64,000 nt of DNA from Tabrizicola sp. (GTDB lineage: Bacteria > Pseudomonadota > Alphaproteobacteria > Rhodobacterales > Rhodobacteraceae), in NCBI RefSeq assembly GCF_022842145.1, contig NZ_JALHQD010000006.1, positions 210,441 to 274,440 on the forward strand. The letters are read 5' to 3'. Made by a program: the position numbers and the translations under genes. The notes under the pieces were generated by a model. That model made no database searches. It was not told the DNA's origin and worked only from the letters and a program-made list of their open reading frames with translations. How positions within the stretch are numbered: the stretch's first letter is position 1; every line of letters starts with the position of its first letter. Of the stretch, positions 25,340 to 33,836 are shown piece by piece.

Positions 25340-26557
25340 ATGCAACGGATGACTGACCGGCCCGGCGGCGCGGTGACAGGAGCGGTGACGGCGGCGGTGC
25401 TGGGACTTGCGGCGATGACGATCATGGCCAATGCCACCGTCGCCTCCTCGCTGCCGGGCCTGCGCGCCCATTATGCCGACGTGCCGCATATCGACACGCT
25501 GGCGGGGCTCATCGTGACCTTGCCCTCGCTGGCCATCGTCCTGTCGGCCGGGCTGATGGGCGTGCTGATCGACCGTTGGGACCGGCAGAAGCTTCTTTTG
25601 GTGACGGCGGTGCTTTATGCGGTGGGCGGGACCTCGGGCCTTTGGGCGGAAAGCATCTGGGCGATGCTGGCGGGGCGGCTGGCGCTGGGGCTGGGGGTTG
25701 CGGGGACGATGAACCTTGGCATGACCTGGGCCAGCGACCTGTGGCAAGGCCCCGATCGGGCGCGGTTTCTGGGGATGCAGGGGGCGGCGATCTCGGCGGC
25801 GGGGATCGTGTTCATGCTGCTGGGCGGGCTTCTGGCCAGCTACCATTGGCGCGGAGCCTTCGCTGTCTATGCACTGATCCTGCCGATCGCGGCGCTGGCC
25901 TTCATCGCCCTTGGCCCCCATGCCAGGGCCATCGCCGCCGACCGCGACCGGCCGAAACCGGTCCAGACCACCGCCGACCGCTTCCCCTGGGCCGCCTATG
26001 CCTTCATTGCGCCCCTGGCCTTCGTGTTTCAGGTCGCGTTCTACGTCACCCCCACCCGGCTGCCCTTCCACCTTGAGGCGCTGGGGACCACCAGCCCCCT
26101 GGTCGTCGGGGCGCTGATGGCGGCGCTGGTCACGGTCTCGGCCCCGGTGTCGCTGATGTACGGCCGCATCCGGACGCGGCTGTCGGCCATGACGATCTTC
26201 GGGTTGTCCTTCGTTTTGATCGGGGCGGGGTTCATCGCCCATGCCACGGCGACGGACTGGCACGGAGTCCTCGTGGGCTCGCTGATCGCGGGGCTTGGGA
26301 TGGGGATCTCGATGCCGAACTACACGACCTGGTTCATGGCGCTGGTTCCGGCGACGATGCGGGGCCGGGCCTCGGGCTTGCTCACGACGGCGTTCTTCCT
26401 GGGCCAGTTCGCCTCGCCCCTGGTGTCCGCGCCGCTGGTGGCCTGGTTCGGACTGGCGGGGACATTCGCGGCGGTGGGCTTCGGTCTGGTGGGCTTGGGC
26501 GCGGCGCTTTGGGTCGTCCACGCGGTACGCCCCGAACCGACGGCGGCCGAGGCCTAG
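25340..26557 (+). CDS. MFS transporter (DHA1-type)
   Basis: The 405-residue protein has 12 predicted spans and a typical cytoplasmic loop between spans 2 and 3 (GVLIDRWDRQKLLL), plus GRLALGLGVAG in the fourth span. C-terminal motifs include MRGRASGLLTTAFFLGQF. It resembles drug or metabolite exporters of the CynX/YdhP style. It is divergently transcribed from the LysR regulator, suggesting inducible export. The cargo is unknown. The gene ends six bases before the convergent SMR gene. Confidence 0.88.
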   Translation: MQRMTDRPGGAVTGAVTAAVLGLAAMTIMANATVASSLPGLRAHYADVPHIDTLAGLIVTLPSLAIVLSAGLMGVLIDRWDRQKLLLVTAVLYAVGGTSGLWAESIWAMLAGRLALGLGVAGTMNLGMTWASDLWQGPDRARFLGMQGAAISAAGIVFMLLGGLLASYHWRGAFAVYALILPIAALAFIALGPHARAIAADRDRPKPVQTTADRFPWAAYAFIAPLAFVFQVAFYVTPTRLPFHLEALGTTSPLVVGALMAALVTVSAPVSLMYGRIRTRLSAMTIFGLSFVLIGAGFIAHATATDWHGVLVGSLIAGLGMGISMPNYTTWFMALVPATMRGRASGLLTTAFFLGQFASPLVSAPLVAWFGLAGTFAAVGFGLVGLGAALWVVHAVRPEPTAAEA

Positions 26558-26563
26558 ACCACC

Positions 26564-26899
26564 CTAGTGCGGGATCGACTTCGAGAAGAGGTTCACGATC
26601 AGCACCCCCACGAGGATGAAGGCCAGACCCAGGATCGCGGCGAAGTCCAGGGTCTGGCGATACCAGATCCAGGCCACGCCGCTGATCAGCACGATCCCCA
26701 TCCCCGACCAGATCGCATAGACCACTCCGGTCGCCATCACCCGCAATGGATAGGACAGAAGCCAGAAGGCCACGGCATAGCCGAAGATCGCCACCAGCGA
26801 AGGTCCCAGCCGGGTGAAGCTTTCAGACCGCGCCAGCGCGGTCGTCGCAACCACTTCAGCCAGGATGGCCGCCAGAAGGATCAGATAGGTCCGGGTCAT
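26564..26899 (-). CDS. Small multidrug resistance (SMR/EmrE family) transporter
   Basis: Starting at the ATG at 26899 gives 111 residues and four spans, the usual SMR size; the track start adds a non-homologous 37-codon leader. The key proton/drug-coupling glutamate is in AAILAEVVATTAL (Glu15). WSGMGIVLISGVAW and the GVLIVNLFSKSIPH end match EmrE relatives. SMR dimers export cationic or guanidinium-type compounds in exchange for protons. A single gene with no second SMR subunit suggests a homodimer. Confidence 0.9.
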   Translation of the reverse strand: MTRTYLILLAAILAEVVATTALARSESFTRLGPSLVAIFGYAVAFWLLSYPLRVMATGVVYAIWSGMGIVLISGVAWIWYRQTLDFAAILGLAFILVGVLIVNLFSKSIPH

Positions 26900-27041
26900 G
26901 CGTCCGCCTTGGTCGTTGCCTGTCACGGGCATCCTGCGCGGGCCGGCGACACAAGTCGAGTTGGCCCGCGACGCTTGCAGAGGCGGAACCGGCACCGCCA
27001 GCGACCGCAAGCCGGATCACCGGGCGGTCGCAAGCCCTGGC

Positions 27042-27803
27042 TCAGCCACCCTTGCGCATGTCGGCGACGAAGGTCTGCATCACGTCGAGGGGGGCATAGC
27101 CGCGCATCACCGAATCCCCCATGACGAAGGCCGGGGTTCCGGTGACGTCCATCATCTCGGCCAGGGCATAGTTGTCCTGGATCACCGCCATCACCTCGGG
27201 CGACTTCATCCGGTCCAGGACCGGCTGCGGCTCGAACCCAAGGTCTTCGGCCAGACGGGTCAGCGTCTCGGTGGTGGGCTCTCCCCGCAGGACAATGAGA
27301 GCGTGGTGCGCCTTGTCATAGGCCTCGTCGCCGTGAAGCTGGCGCAGCGCGATGGCGAACTGGGCGGATAGCATCGACGCCTCACCCAGGATCGGGAATT
27401 CCTTGACCACAAAGCGGATGTTGCCGTCGGCGGCGATCAGCTGTTCGACCTCGTCATAGGCCTTGCGGCAATAGCCGCAGCGATAGTCCATGAACTCGAC
27501 CAGAGTGATGTCGCCGTTCGGGTTGCCGCCGACCCAGTCGTTCGGATTGGCGAAGATGCGCGCGCTGTTGGCCGCGATGATCGTCGAGTCCCGCTCCAGC
27601 CCGGCGGATTCTTCGCGCTGCTGCAGGATATCCATCGCTTCGATCAGTACTTCGGGATTTTCCAGCAGATAGGCCCGCACTTCGTCACGGAAGGCGCTGC
27701 GCTCGGCATCCGTCATGGCGGCAGCGGCGCCGGTGACCGGCTCCTCGGCAAGGGCGGGGAAGCTGGCAAGGCCGGCGATCAGGCCAAGGGCAAGACGGTT
27801 CAT
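27042..27803 (-). CDS. Periplasmic DsbA-family thiol:disulfide oxidoreductase (Com1/ScsC-like)
   Basis: The 253-residue protein has a signal peptide (MNRLALGLIAGLASFPALAE) and then a helical N-terminal extension (about residues 30-80). The thioredoxin fold has the active site CGYC (residues 109-112) after VEFMDYR, and the cis-proline loop TGTPAFVMG. The layout matches Com1 or ScsC-like DsbA proteins, whose extension can promote oligomerisation and disulfide isomerase activity. It acts on periplasmic cysteine pairs. It stands alone, with no DsbB or DsbD beside it, divergent from amiC. Confidence 0.9.
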   Translation of the reverse strand: MNRLALGLIAGLASFPALAEEPVTGAAAAMTDAERSAFRDEVRAYLLENPEVLIEAMDILQQREESAGLERDSTIIAANSARIFANPNDWVGGNPNGDITLVEFMDYRCGYCRKAYDEVEQLIAADGNIRFVVKEFPILGEASMLSAQFAIALRQLHGDEAYDKAHHALIVLRGEPTTETLTRLAEDLGFEPQPVLDRMKSPEVMAVIQDNYALAEMMDVTGTPAFVMGDSVMRGYAPLDVMQTFVADMRKGG

Positions 27804-27942
27804 GGAAGCTCCTGAAGACCGCGGACCTGCGGCGGGCGGAGGATAGGGGGGGCCACCGGGCGTGACAAGCCGCTCGCCGCTTTGTGATGGCCGGGACGCG
27901 GGCGGAATTTACAAATGCCGGCCAAGCAGGGATAAGGCGGCG

Positions 27943-29139
27943 ATGACCGCGCTTAAAGCCTTGCTGCTGACCCTGCTTCTGGCCCTGCCTCTGGGCGCGG
28001 AAGAGCTTTCGGCGCTGGCCAAGGTAAACTCGCTGCGGTCGGGGATCGTGGCGACAGGGGGCGGGCTGGAACTCCGCCTTGCGCTCAGCCAGCCGGTGCC
28101 CTGGCGCCTGCGGTTGCTGGACGATCCGCCGCGCCTGGTGATCGACGCGCGCGAAGTGGACTGGCGCGGGGCCGAGGCGCTGGCCGTGGTCAAGCCCGGC
28201 GTCTCGCTGCGGGCAGGCCGCTTTCGTCCGGGCTGGTCGCGGATGGTGCTGGAGCTGGAAGGTCCGCACAAGGTCGCACGGGCCGAGATGACGACGGGCG
28301 ACGAGACCCGGCTGGAGATCGTGCTGGAACCGACCGACGCGGCCAGCTTCGCGGCTGAGGCAGCGCGTCCCGACCTGCCGGAATGGGCCTTGCCCGAGGC
28401 CGCGACACTGGTGCCGCCCCTGCCGCAGGGCAACGGTCCCCTGGTCGTCGTCCTTGACCCCGGCCACGGCGGGATCGACCCCGGTGCCGAACGCGACGGC
28501 ACCAGCGAGGCCGCGCTGATGCTGACCTTCGCGCGCGAGGTGAAAGAGGTTCTCTTGCGCGACGGCCGCTTCCGAGTGGTGATGACCCGCGACGAGGATG
28601 TCTTCGTCCCGCTGGAAACCCGGACCTCCGTCGCGCGTGAAGCCGAGGCGGACCTGTTCCTGTCGCTTCACGCCGATGCGCTGGCCGAGGGTGATGCGCA
28701 GGGGGCGACGGTCTATACCCTAGCCGATGAGGCTTCGGATGCCGCCGCAGCCGCGCTGGCCGAACGGCATGACCGCGATGATCTGCTGGCGGGGGTGGAT
28801 CTTTCCGAACAGGACGACGTGGTGGCCGAGGTCCTGATGGACATGGCCCGGACCGAAACCGCTCCGCGCACCGACCGGCTGGCAAAGGCGATGGTCGGGG
28901 CGATCAAGGCCGCGGAAATCCGGATGCACCGTCGACCGCAACAGTCGGGCGGCTTTTCGGTGCTGAAGACGCCGGACATCCCCTCGGTCCTCTTGGAGGT
29001 CGGGTTCCTGTCGTCGGACCGCGACTTCAAGCGTCTCTCTGACCCCGCCTGGCGCGCGACCCTGGCCGAGGCGCTGCGTCAGGCGCTGGTCACCTGGTCC
29101 GAGGAAGACGCGGCGCTGCGGGCTGCGGCCAACCCCTGA
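27943..29139 (+). CDS. amiC: N-acetylmuramoyl-L-alanine amidase (AmiC-type)
   Basis: The protein cleaves the bond between MurNAc and L-Ala in peptidoglycan, typically at septation. From the ATG at 27943, homologous signal sequence MTALKALLLTLLLALPLGA begins; the track start is upstream noise. The 398 residues comprise the signal, an AMIN-like domain (about 25-150) and a zinc-dependent Amidase_3 domain. Metal and catalytic residues are visible in VLDPGHGGIDPGAE, ADLFLSLHADA and the C-terminal LLEVGFLSS. It is followed by mrcA, forming a peptidoglycan remodelling and synthesis pair. Confidence 0.93.
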   Translation: MTALKALLLTLLLALPLGAEELSALAKVNSLRSGIVATGGGLELRLALSQPVPWRLRLLDDPPRLVIDAREVDWRGAEALAVVKPGVSLRAGRFRPGWSRMVLELEGPHKVARAEMTTGDETRLEIVLEPTDAASFAAEAARPDLPEWALPEAATLVPPLPQGNGPLVVVLDPGHGGIDPGAERDGTSEAALMLTFAREVKEVLLRDGRFRVVMTRDEDVFVPLETRTSVAREAEADLFLSLHADALAEGDAQGATVYTLADEASDAAAAALAERHDRDDLLAGVDLSEQDDVVAEVLMDMARTETAPRTDRLAKAMVGAIKAAEIRMHRRPQQSGGFSVLKTPDIPSVLLEVGFLSSDRDFKRLSDPAWRATLAEALRQALVTWSEEDAALRAAANP

Positions 29140-29186
29140 CCCGTGCGAAACCCCGCCCGAACAGGTATTTGTGACCGTCCAAGGTT

Positions 29187-29213
29187 TTGACGTAGGCCCG
29201 CGTCTGGTATACT
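29187..29213 (+). promoter_or_regulatory. Candidate extended -10 promoter of mrcA
   Basis: TGGTATACT is an extended -10 with near-consensus TATACT. TTGACG lies 15 bases upstream, a short spacer tolerated with extended -10 elements. The -10 ends 27 bases before the GTG start of mrcA, so the gene can be transcribed separately from amiC. Confidence 0.55.
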
Positions 29214-29240
29214 GCGGGGACGCAATCGGAAGGGACCGCG

Positions 29241-31802
29241 GTGCTCAGATTTGTTGGAAATGTTCTGGGCGGGATCTTCTCGGCGGCGACGCTTGGGCTG
29301 GTATTTGCCGCGCTGACCCTGGGCGGCATCTTCTTCATGTATTCCCGCGACCTGCCCAGCCACGAAAATCTGGCGCAATACACCCCAGCGACGATCAGCC
29401 GGATCTATTCCGGTGAAGGCCGGATCATCGACGAATTCGCGCAGGAACGCCGCCTCTTCGTCGCGTCCGAAGACATTCCGGACCTGGTGAAGCACGCCTT
29501 CATCAGCGCCGAGGACAAGAATTTCTACAACCACCACGGCTATGACACCCGCGGCATGGTCGCCGCCGTGGTCGAAGCCGTGCAAAGCCGCGGGCAAAGC
29601 ATGCGCGGCGCATCGACCATCACCCAGCAGGTGATGAAGAACTTCCTTCTGGACGGCTCGCGCAGTGTCGAACGGAAGATCAAGGAGATCATCCTTGCGA
29701 CCCGGCTGGAACAGACGCTGTCCAAAGACAAGATCCTTGAGCTCTATCTGAACGAGATCTTCCTCGGGAAGAACTCCTACGGGGTGGCGGCTGCGGCGCA
29801 GACCTATTTCAACAAATCGCTCAGCGATCTTGCCCCGCACGAGGCCGCGATGCTGGCCGCGATGCCGCAGGCGCCGGGGAAGTACGATCCGGTGACCGCC
29901 AAGGAACGGGTGACGGAACGCCGGAACTACGTCCTGCGCGAGATGTGGCAGAACGGCTATATCGACGAGGCGACCTATCTGTCCGAAAAGGACCAGCCGC
30001 TCCGGTCAGTCCAGAACGGCGATTTCGAGGCCTTCCGGGATGCGCTGCCGCCACGCGACTATTTCACCGACGAAATCCGCCGTCAGCTGTCCGGTGTCTT
30101 CGGCGAAGAGGAGTTCTTCTCGGGCGGGTTGACCATCCGCGCCACCGTGGACCCCGAGATGCAGAAGGCCGCCGCCGAGGCGCTGCGCAAGGGTCTGGAG
30201 CAGTACGACCGCAACCAGGGCGTCTGGCGCGGGACGGGCAAGACCCTTCCGGCCGAGGTGCTGGGCGCTGACGCTGCCTGGCGCGAGGCGCTGGCGAAGG
30301 TCGAGATCGCCCGCGATGTCGACACCTGGTTCCCCGCCGTGGTCTTGGAGCTGGGCGAGAACGACGCCCGGATCGGCATCGAAGGCGTGATGGACGATGA
30401 GGACGGGCATTTCATCCCGGCCGAGGATGTGACCTGGGCGCGCAAGCGGCTGGAGGGCGGCGAACTGGGCCGCAAGGCGCAGGTCGCGGGCGATCTTCTG
30501 TCCGTGGGCGATGTCGTGCTGGTCCGCGCCGTGACCAACGACGACGGCACCTTCAACCGCTGGTCGCTGCGCCAGATCCCGGAAGTCCAGGGCGCCTTCA
30601 TGGCGATGGACGTGAACACCGGGCGGGTCCTGTCGATGCAGGGCGGCTTCTCTTACCAGGACTCGGTCTTCAACCGCACCACACAGGCGACGCGCCAGCC
30701 CGGCTCCAGCTTCAAGCCTTTCGTCTATGCCGCCGCGTTGGACAGCGGTTTCACCCCCGCCACCATCGTCGTCGACGCCCCGATCGAGATCGAGACGCCG
30801 CAGGGTCTGTGGACCCCGAAGAACGCCTCGAACAAGTTCTACGGCCCGACGCCCCTGCGCACCGGGATCGAGCAAAGCCGGAACCTGATGACGATCCGCA
30901 TCGCGCAGGAAATCGGGATGCAGACTGTCGCCGGTTACGCCGAACGCTTTGGCGTCTATGACCGCATGGGTCCGTTCCTGGCGAACTCGCTCGGCGCGCA
31001 GGAGACGACGCTCTTCAAGATGGTCGCCGCCTATGCGATGTTCGCCAATGGCGGTGAGCGGGTCGAACCCACCCTGGTCGACCGGGTGCAGGACCGCTTC
31101 GGCAAGACGATCTACCGCCACGACCAGCGCGTCTGCGAAGATTGCGGCCAGCCGGACCTTGCACCGGGGCAGGGGGTCCGCATCGACACCAACCGCGAGC
31201 GGGTGATGAACGCGATCACCGCCTACCAGCTGACCAGCATGATGCAGGGCGTCGTCCAGCGCGGCTCGGCCAGCCGTCTGAACCTGCCGGTTCCGATCGC
31301 GGGCAAGACCGGCACCACGAACGACGCCAAGGACGTGTGGTTCATCGGCTATTCCTCGAACATCGTCGCGGGCTGCTACATCGGTTTCGACCAGCCGCGC
31401 ACCCTGGGCGAAAGTGCCTTCGGCGGCACGCTTTGCGTCCCTGTCTTCCAGGACTTCATGGAGGACGCGGTGAAGAAATACGGCGGTGGCGACTTCCGCA
31501 TTCCCCCCGGCGGCTATTTCCGCAAGATCGACCGTTTCAGCGGGATGCCGCTTCCGGACGACGCCTCGGGCGACAACGTGGTAGCCGAATACTTCCGCGA
31601 GGGCGAAGAGGCGCTGATCGGCATCGGCCTTGTCGTAGATGGCGGCTTTGCGATGGGCGAGAACCTGCCCCTCTTCGCCTATGGCGAGGGCGAGGGCGGC
31701 GGTGGCGATCAGGGCACCACCGTCACCAACTCGGAAGGCCAGCAGGTCGTCGTCCCGAAGAAGGCCGATTTCGGCACCGTTTCCTCGGGCGGGCTTTACT
31801 GA
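29241..31802 (+). CDS. mrcA: Penicillin-binding protein 1A (bifunctional transglycosylase/transpeptidase)
   Basis: The 853-residue class A PBP starts at a GTG and has an N-terminal span (about residues 8-33). The GT51 glycosyltransferase domain has the catalytic Glu in ISAEDKNFYNHHG, GASTITQQVMKNFLL and ELYLNEIFLG. An OB-like insertion (about 340-440) typical of PBP1A follows. The transpeptidase domain has the serine motif in QPGSSFKPF, SRN motif IEQSRNLM and KTGTTND. It polymerises and crosslinks peptidoglycan at the periplasmic face. The C-terminus has a Gly/Glu-rich tail (GEGEGGGGDQG) of unknown role. Confidence 0.95.
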   Translation: MLRFVGNVLGGIFSAATLGLVFAALTLGGIFFMYSRDLPSHENLAQYTPATISRIYSGEGRIIDEFAQERRLFVASEDIPDLVKHAFISAEDKNFYNHHGYDTRGMVAAVVEAVQSRGQSMRGASTITQQVMKNFLLDGSRSVERKIKEIILATRLEQTLSKDKILELYLNEIFLGKNSYGVAAAAQTYFNKSLSDLAPHEAAMLAAMPQAPGKYDPVTAKERVTERRNYVLREMWQNGYIDEATYLSEKDQPLRSVQNGDFEAFRDALPPRDYFTDEIRRQLSGVFGEEEFFSGGLTIRATVDPEMQKAAAEALRKGLEQYDRNQGVWRGTGKTLPAEVLGADAAWREALAKVEIARDVDTWFPAVVLELGENDARIGIEGVMDDEDGHFIPAEDVTWARKRLEGGELGRKAQVAGDLLSVGDVVLVRAVTNDDGTFNRWSLRQIPEVQGAFMAMDVNTGRVLSMQGGFSYQDSVFNRTTQATRQPGSSFKPFVYAAALDSGFTPATIVVDAPIEIETPQGLWTPKNASNKFYGPTPLRTGIEQSRNLMTIRIAQEIGMQTVAGYAERFGVYDRMGPFLANSLGAQETTLFKMVAAYAMFANGGERVEPTLVDRVQDRFGKTIYRHDQRVCEDCGQPDLAPGQGVRIDTNRERVMNAITAYQLTSMMQGVVQRGSASRLNLPVPIAGKTGTTNDAKDVWFIGYSSNIVAGCYIGFDQPRTLGESAFGGTLCVPVFQDFMEDAVKKYGGGDFRIPPGGYFRKIDRFSGMPLPDDASGDNVVAEYFREGEEALIGIGLVVDGGFAMGENLPLFAYGEGEGGGGDQGTTVTNSEGQQVVVPKKADFGTVSSGGLY

Positions 31803-31821
31803 CACCTCTCGCAGCGTCTGG

Positions 31822-31843
31822 CCGCGCCCTTGCCGGGGCGCGG
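31822..31843 (+). terminator. GC hairpin between mrcA and prfB
   Basis: CCGCGCCC and GGGCGCGG form an eight-pair stem around TTGCCG, 20 bases past the mrcA stop. The following CAAACCCTT has no real T-tract, so it may be a weak terminator or a processing hairpin. Confidence 0.4.
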
Positions 31844-31890
31844 TCAAACCCTTATGACCCTCGGCCAAGATCAAGGACTGGACCCGACCC

Positions 31891-33018
31891 ATGCGCGCCG
31901 AAACCCAAGCCAATATCGAGGCCATCGAAAAGACGCTGAAGCTTCTGGCGCAGCGGATGGACTGGGAAACAGCGCCGCACCGGCTGGAAGAATTCGATGC
32001 GATGATCGAAGACCCCGACCTCTGGAACGATCCGGCAAAGGCGCAGAAGCTGATGCGCGACCGTCAGGGGCTTCTGGACGCGGTCAACGCCTACAAGCTG
32101 ATCGACAGCGGGCTGAAGGAAAACGCCGAGCTGATCGAGCTTGGCGAGGCCGAGGGCGACACCGAGATCGTGCGCGAGGCCGAGGCGGCCCTGACCGACC
32201 TCGTCAAGGTCGCCGAGGCGAAGGAGCTGGAGGCGCTGCTGGACGGCGAGGCCGACGGCAACGACACCTTCCTGGAAATCAACGCCGGGGCCGGTGGCAC
32301 CGAAAGCTGCGACTGGGCGTCGATGCTGGCGCGGATGTATGTCCGCTGGGCCGAAAAGCGTGGCTTCACCGTGGAGTTGCAGTCGGAATCCGAAGGCGAC
32401 GGCGCGGGGATCAAGTCGGCCTCCTACAAGATTTCCGGCAAGAACGCCTATGGCTGGCTGAAGACCGAGGCCGGGGTCCACCGCCTGGTCCGCATCTCAC
32501 CCTATGACAGCGCCGCGCGGCGGCATACCAGCTTCTGTTCGGTCTGGGTCTACCCGGTCGTCGACGACAACATCGAGATCGAGGTTCAGGACAAGGACAT
32601 CCGGATCGACACCTACCGCTCCTCGGGCGCGGGTGGCCAGCACGTCAACAAGACCGACTCGGCCGTGCGGATCACCCACTTCCCGTCGGGGATCGTGGTG
32701 ACCTCCAGCCTGAAGTCCCAGCACCAGAACCGCGACATCGCGATGAAGGCGCTGAAATCCCGGCTTTACCAGCAGGAACTGGACCGCCGCACCGCCTCGA
32801 TCAACGAGGCGCATGAAAACAAGGGCGATGCGGGCTGGGGCAACCAGATCCGGTCCTACGTGCTGCAGCCCTACCAGATGGTGAAGGACCTGCGCACTGG
32901 CTACGAGACCTCGGATACCCAAGGCACGCTGGACGGCGATCTGGACGGGTTCATGTCGGCGACCTTGGCGCTGAACGCCAGCGGCAAGAAGCGCGGCGAC
33001 TTCGCGGACGTCGACTGA
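31891..33018 (+). CDS. prfB: Peptide chain release factor 2
   Basis: RF2 recognises UGA/UAA stops and triggers peptide release. The 375-residue protein has the helical N-terminal domain, the stop-reading region around VRISPYDSAARRHTSF, and the catalytic GGQ in SSGAGGQHVNKTDSA. The tripeptide reads SPY where E. coli RF2 has SPF. The frame is continuous from the ATG, so there is no programmed +1 frameshift of the E. coli type. Length is normal for RF2. Confidence 0.95.
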   Translation: MRAETQANIEAIEKTLKLLAQRMDWETAPHRLEEFDAMIEDPDLWNDPAKAQKLMRDRQGLLDAVNAYKLIDSGLKENAELIELGEAEGDTEIVREAEAALTDLVKVAEAKELEALLDGEADGNDTFLEINAGAGGTESCDWASMLARMYVRWAEKRGFTVELQSESEGDGAGIKSASYKISGKNAYGWLKTEAGVHRLVRISPYDSAARRHTSFCSVWVYPVVDDNIEIEVQDKDIRIDTYRSSGAGGQHVNKTDSAVRITHFPSGIVVTSSLKSQHQNRDIAMKALKSRLYQQELDRRTASINEAHENKGDAGWGNQIRSYVLQPYQMVKDLRTGYETSDTQGTLDGDLDGFMSATLALNASGKKRGDFADVD

Positions 33019-33068
33019 CGCCCGCAAAATCCTTGCCTGAAGCTTCGCCCCGCGCGTAACATTTGGGC

Positions 33069-33836
33069 ATGAGCGTCACGCATCCGCCCGCCACCCCGGA
33101 AATCAACCTGGTCGAGGCTTCCGACCTGCGCGAAAGTCTTGCGGCCGGATGGCGGGACTTCAAGCGCGCGCCGTTCCTTGGGCTGGCATTCTCGGCGGTC
33201 TATGTGCTGGGCGGCTGGCTGATCCTGTGGGCGATGACCACCAAGGGCCAGGTCTGGTGGACCTTGCCCGCCAGCGCCGGCTTCCCGATCCTGGGCCCCT
33301 TCATCGCCTGCGGGTTCTATGAAATCTCCCGGCGGCTGGAGGCGGAGGAGCCGTTGGTGGCCACGGAAATCTTCGGCGTGATCTTTCGCCAAAAGGACCG
33401 CCAGATCCCCGCCATCGCGGCGGTGATCGTGGTCTACTTCCTGTTCTGGAATTTCCTGTCGCACATGATCTTCGCCCTTTTCCTGGGCAACGCGACAATG
33501 ACCAATGTCTCGTCCTCGCTCGCGGTGTTCCTGACGCCCGAGGGGATGATCATGCTGGGCTTCGGGACGGTGGTGGGCGCGGTCTTTGCGACGCTTCTCT
33601 TCAGCCTGACGGTGGTCAGCCTGCCGATGCTTCTGGACCGCGAGGTGGATTTCGTGACCGCGATGCTGACCAGCTTTGCGCTGGTCAGGGAAAGTCCGGG
33701 GGTGATGCTGGGCTGGGGCGCGTTGATCGGGCTCTGCCTGTTCCTGGGGATGCTGCCCGGTTTCCTGGGCCTCTTCCTCGTCCTGCCCTTGTTCGGCCAT
33801 GCCAGCTGGCACCTTTACCGGCGCGCCATCACCTGA
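33069..33836 (+). CDS. DUF2189 family integral membrane protein
   Basis: The ATG at 33069 gives 255 residues; the track starts two codons earlier at TTG. After a soluble N-terminus (LVEASDLRESLAAGWRDFKR) it has about six membrane spans, with FPILGPFIACGFYEISRRLE between spans 2 and 3, characteristic of DUF2189. Function is unknown. It lies 50 bases after prfB in the same direction and its end overlaps the convergent MFS gene by eight bases. Confidence 0.85.
   Translation: MSVTHPPATPEINLVEASDLRESLAAGWRDFKRAPFLGLAFSAVYVLGGWLILWAMTTKGQVWWTLPASAGFPILGPFIACGFYEISRRLEAEEPLVATEIFGVIFRQKDRQIPAIAAVIVVYFLFWNFLSHMIFALFLGNATMTNVSSSLAVFLTPEGMIMLGFGTVVGAVFATLLFSLTVVSLPMLLDREVDFVTAMLTSFALVRESPGVMLGWGALIGLCLFLGMLPGFLGLFLVLPLFGHASWHLYRRAIT

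Noticed and set aside
31891-32000. Possible programmed +1 frameshift at the start of prfB
   Set aside because: The reading frame is continuous from a good ATG, and no in-frame UGA lies in the region where E. coli has its shift site.
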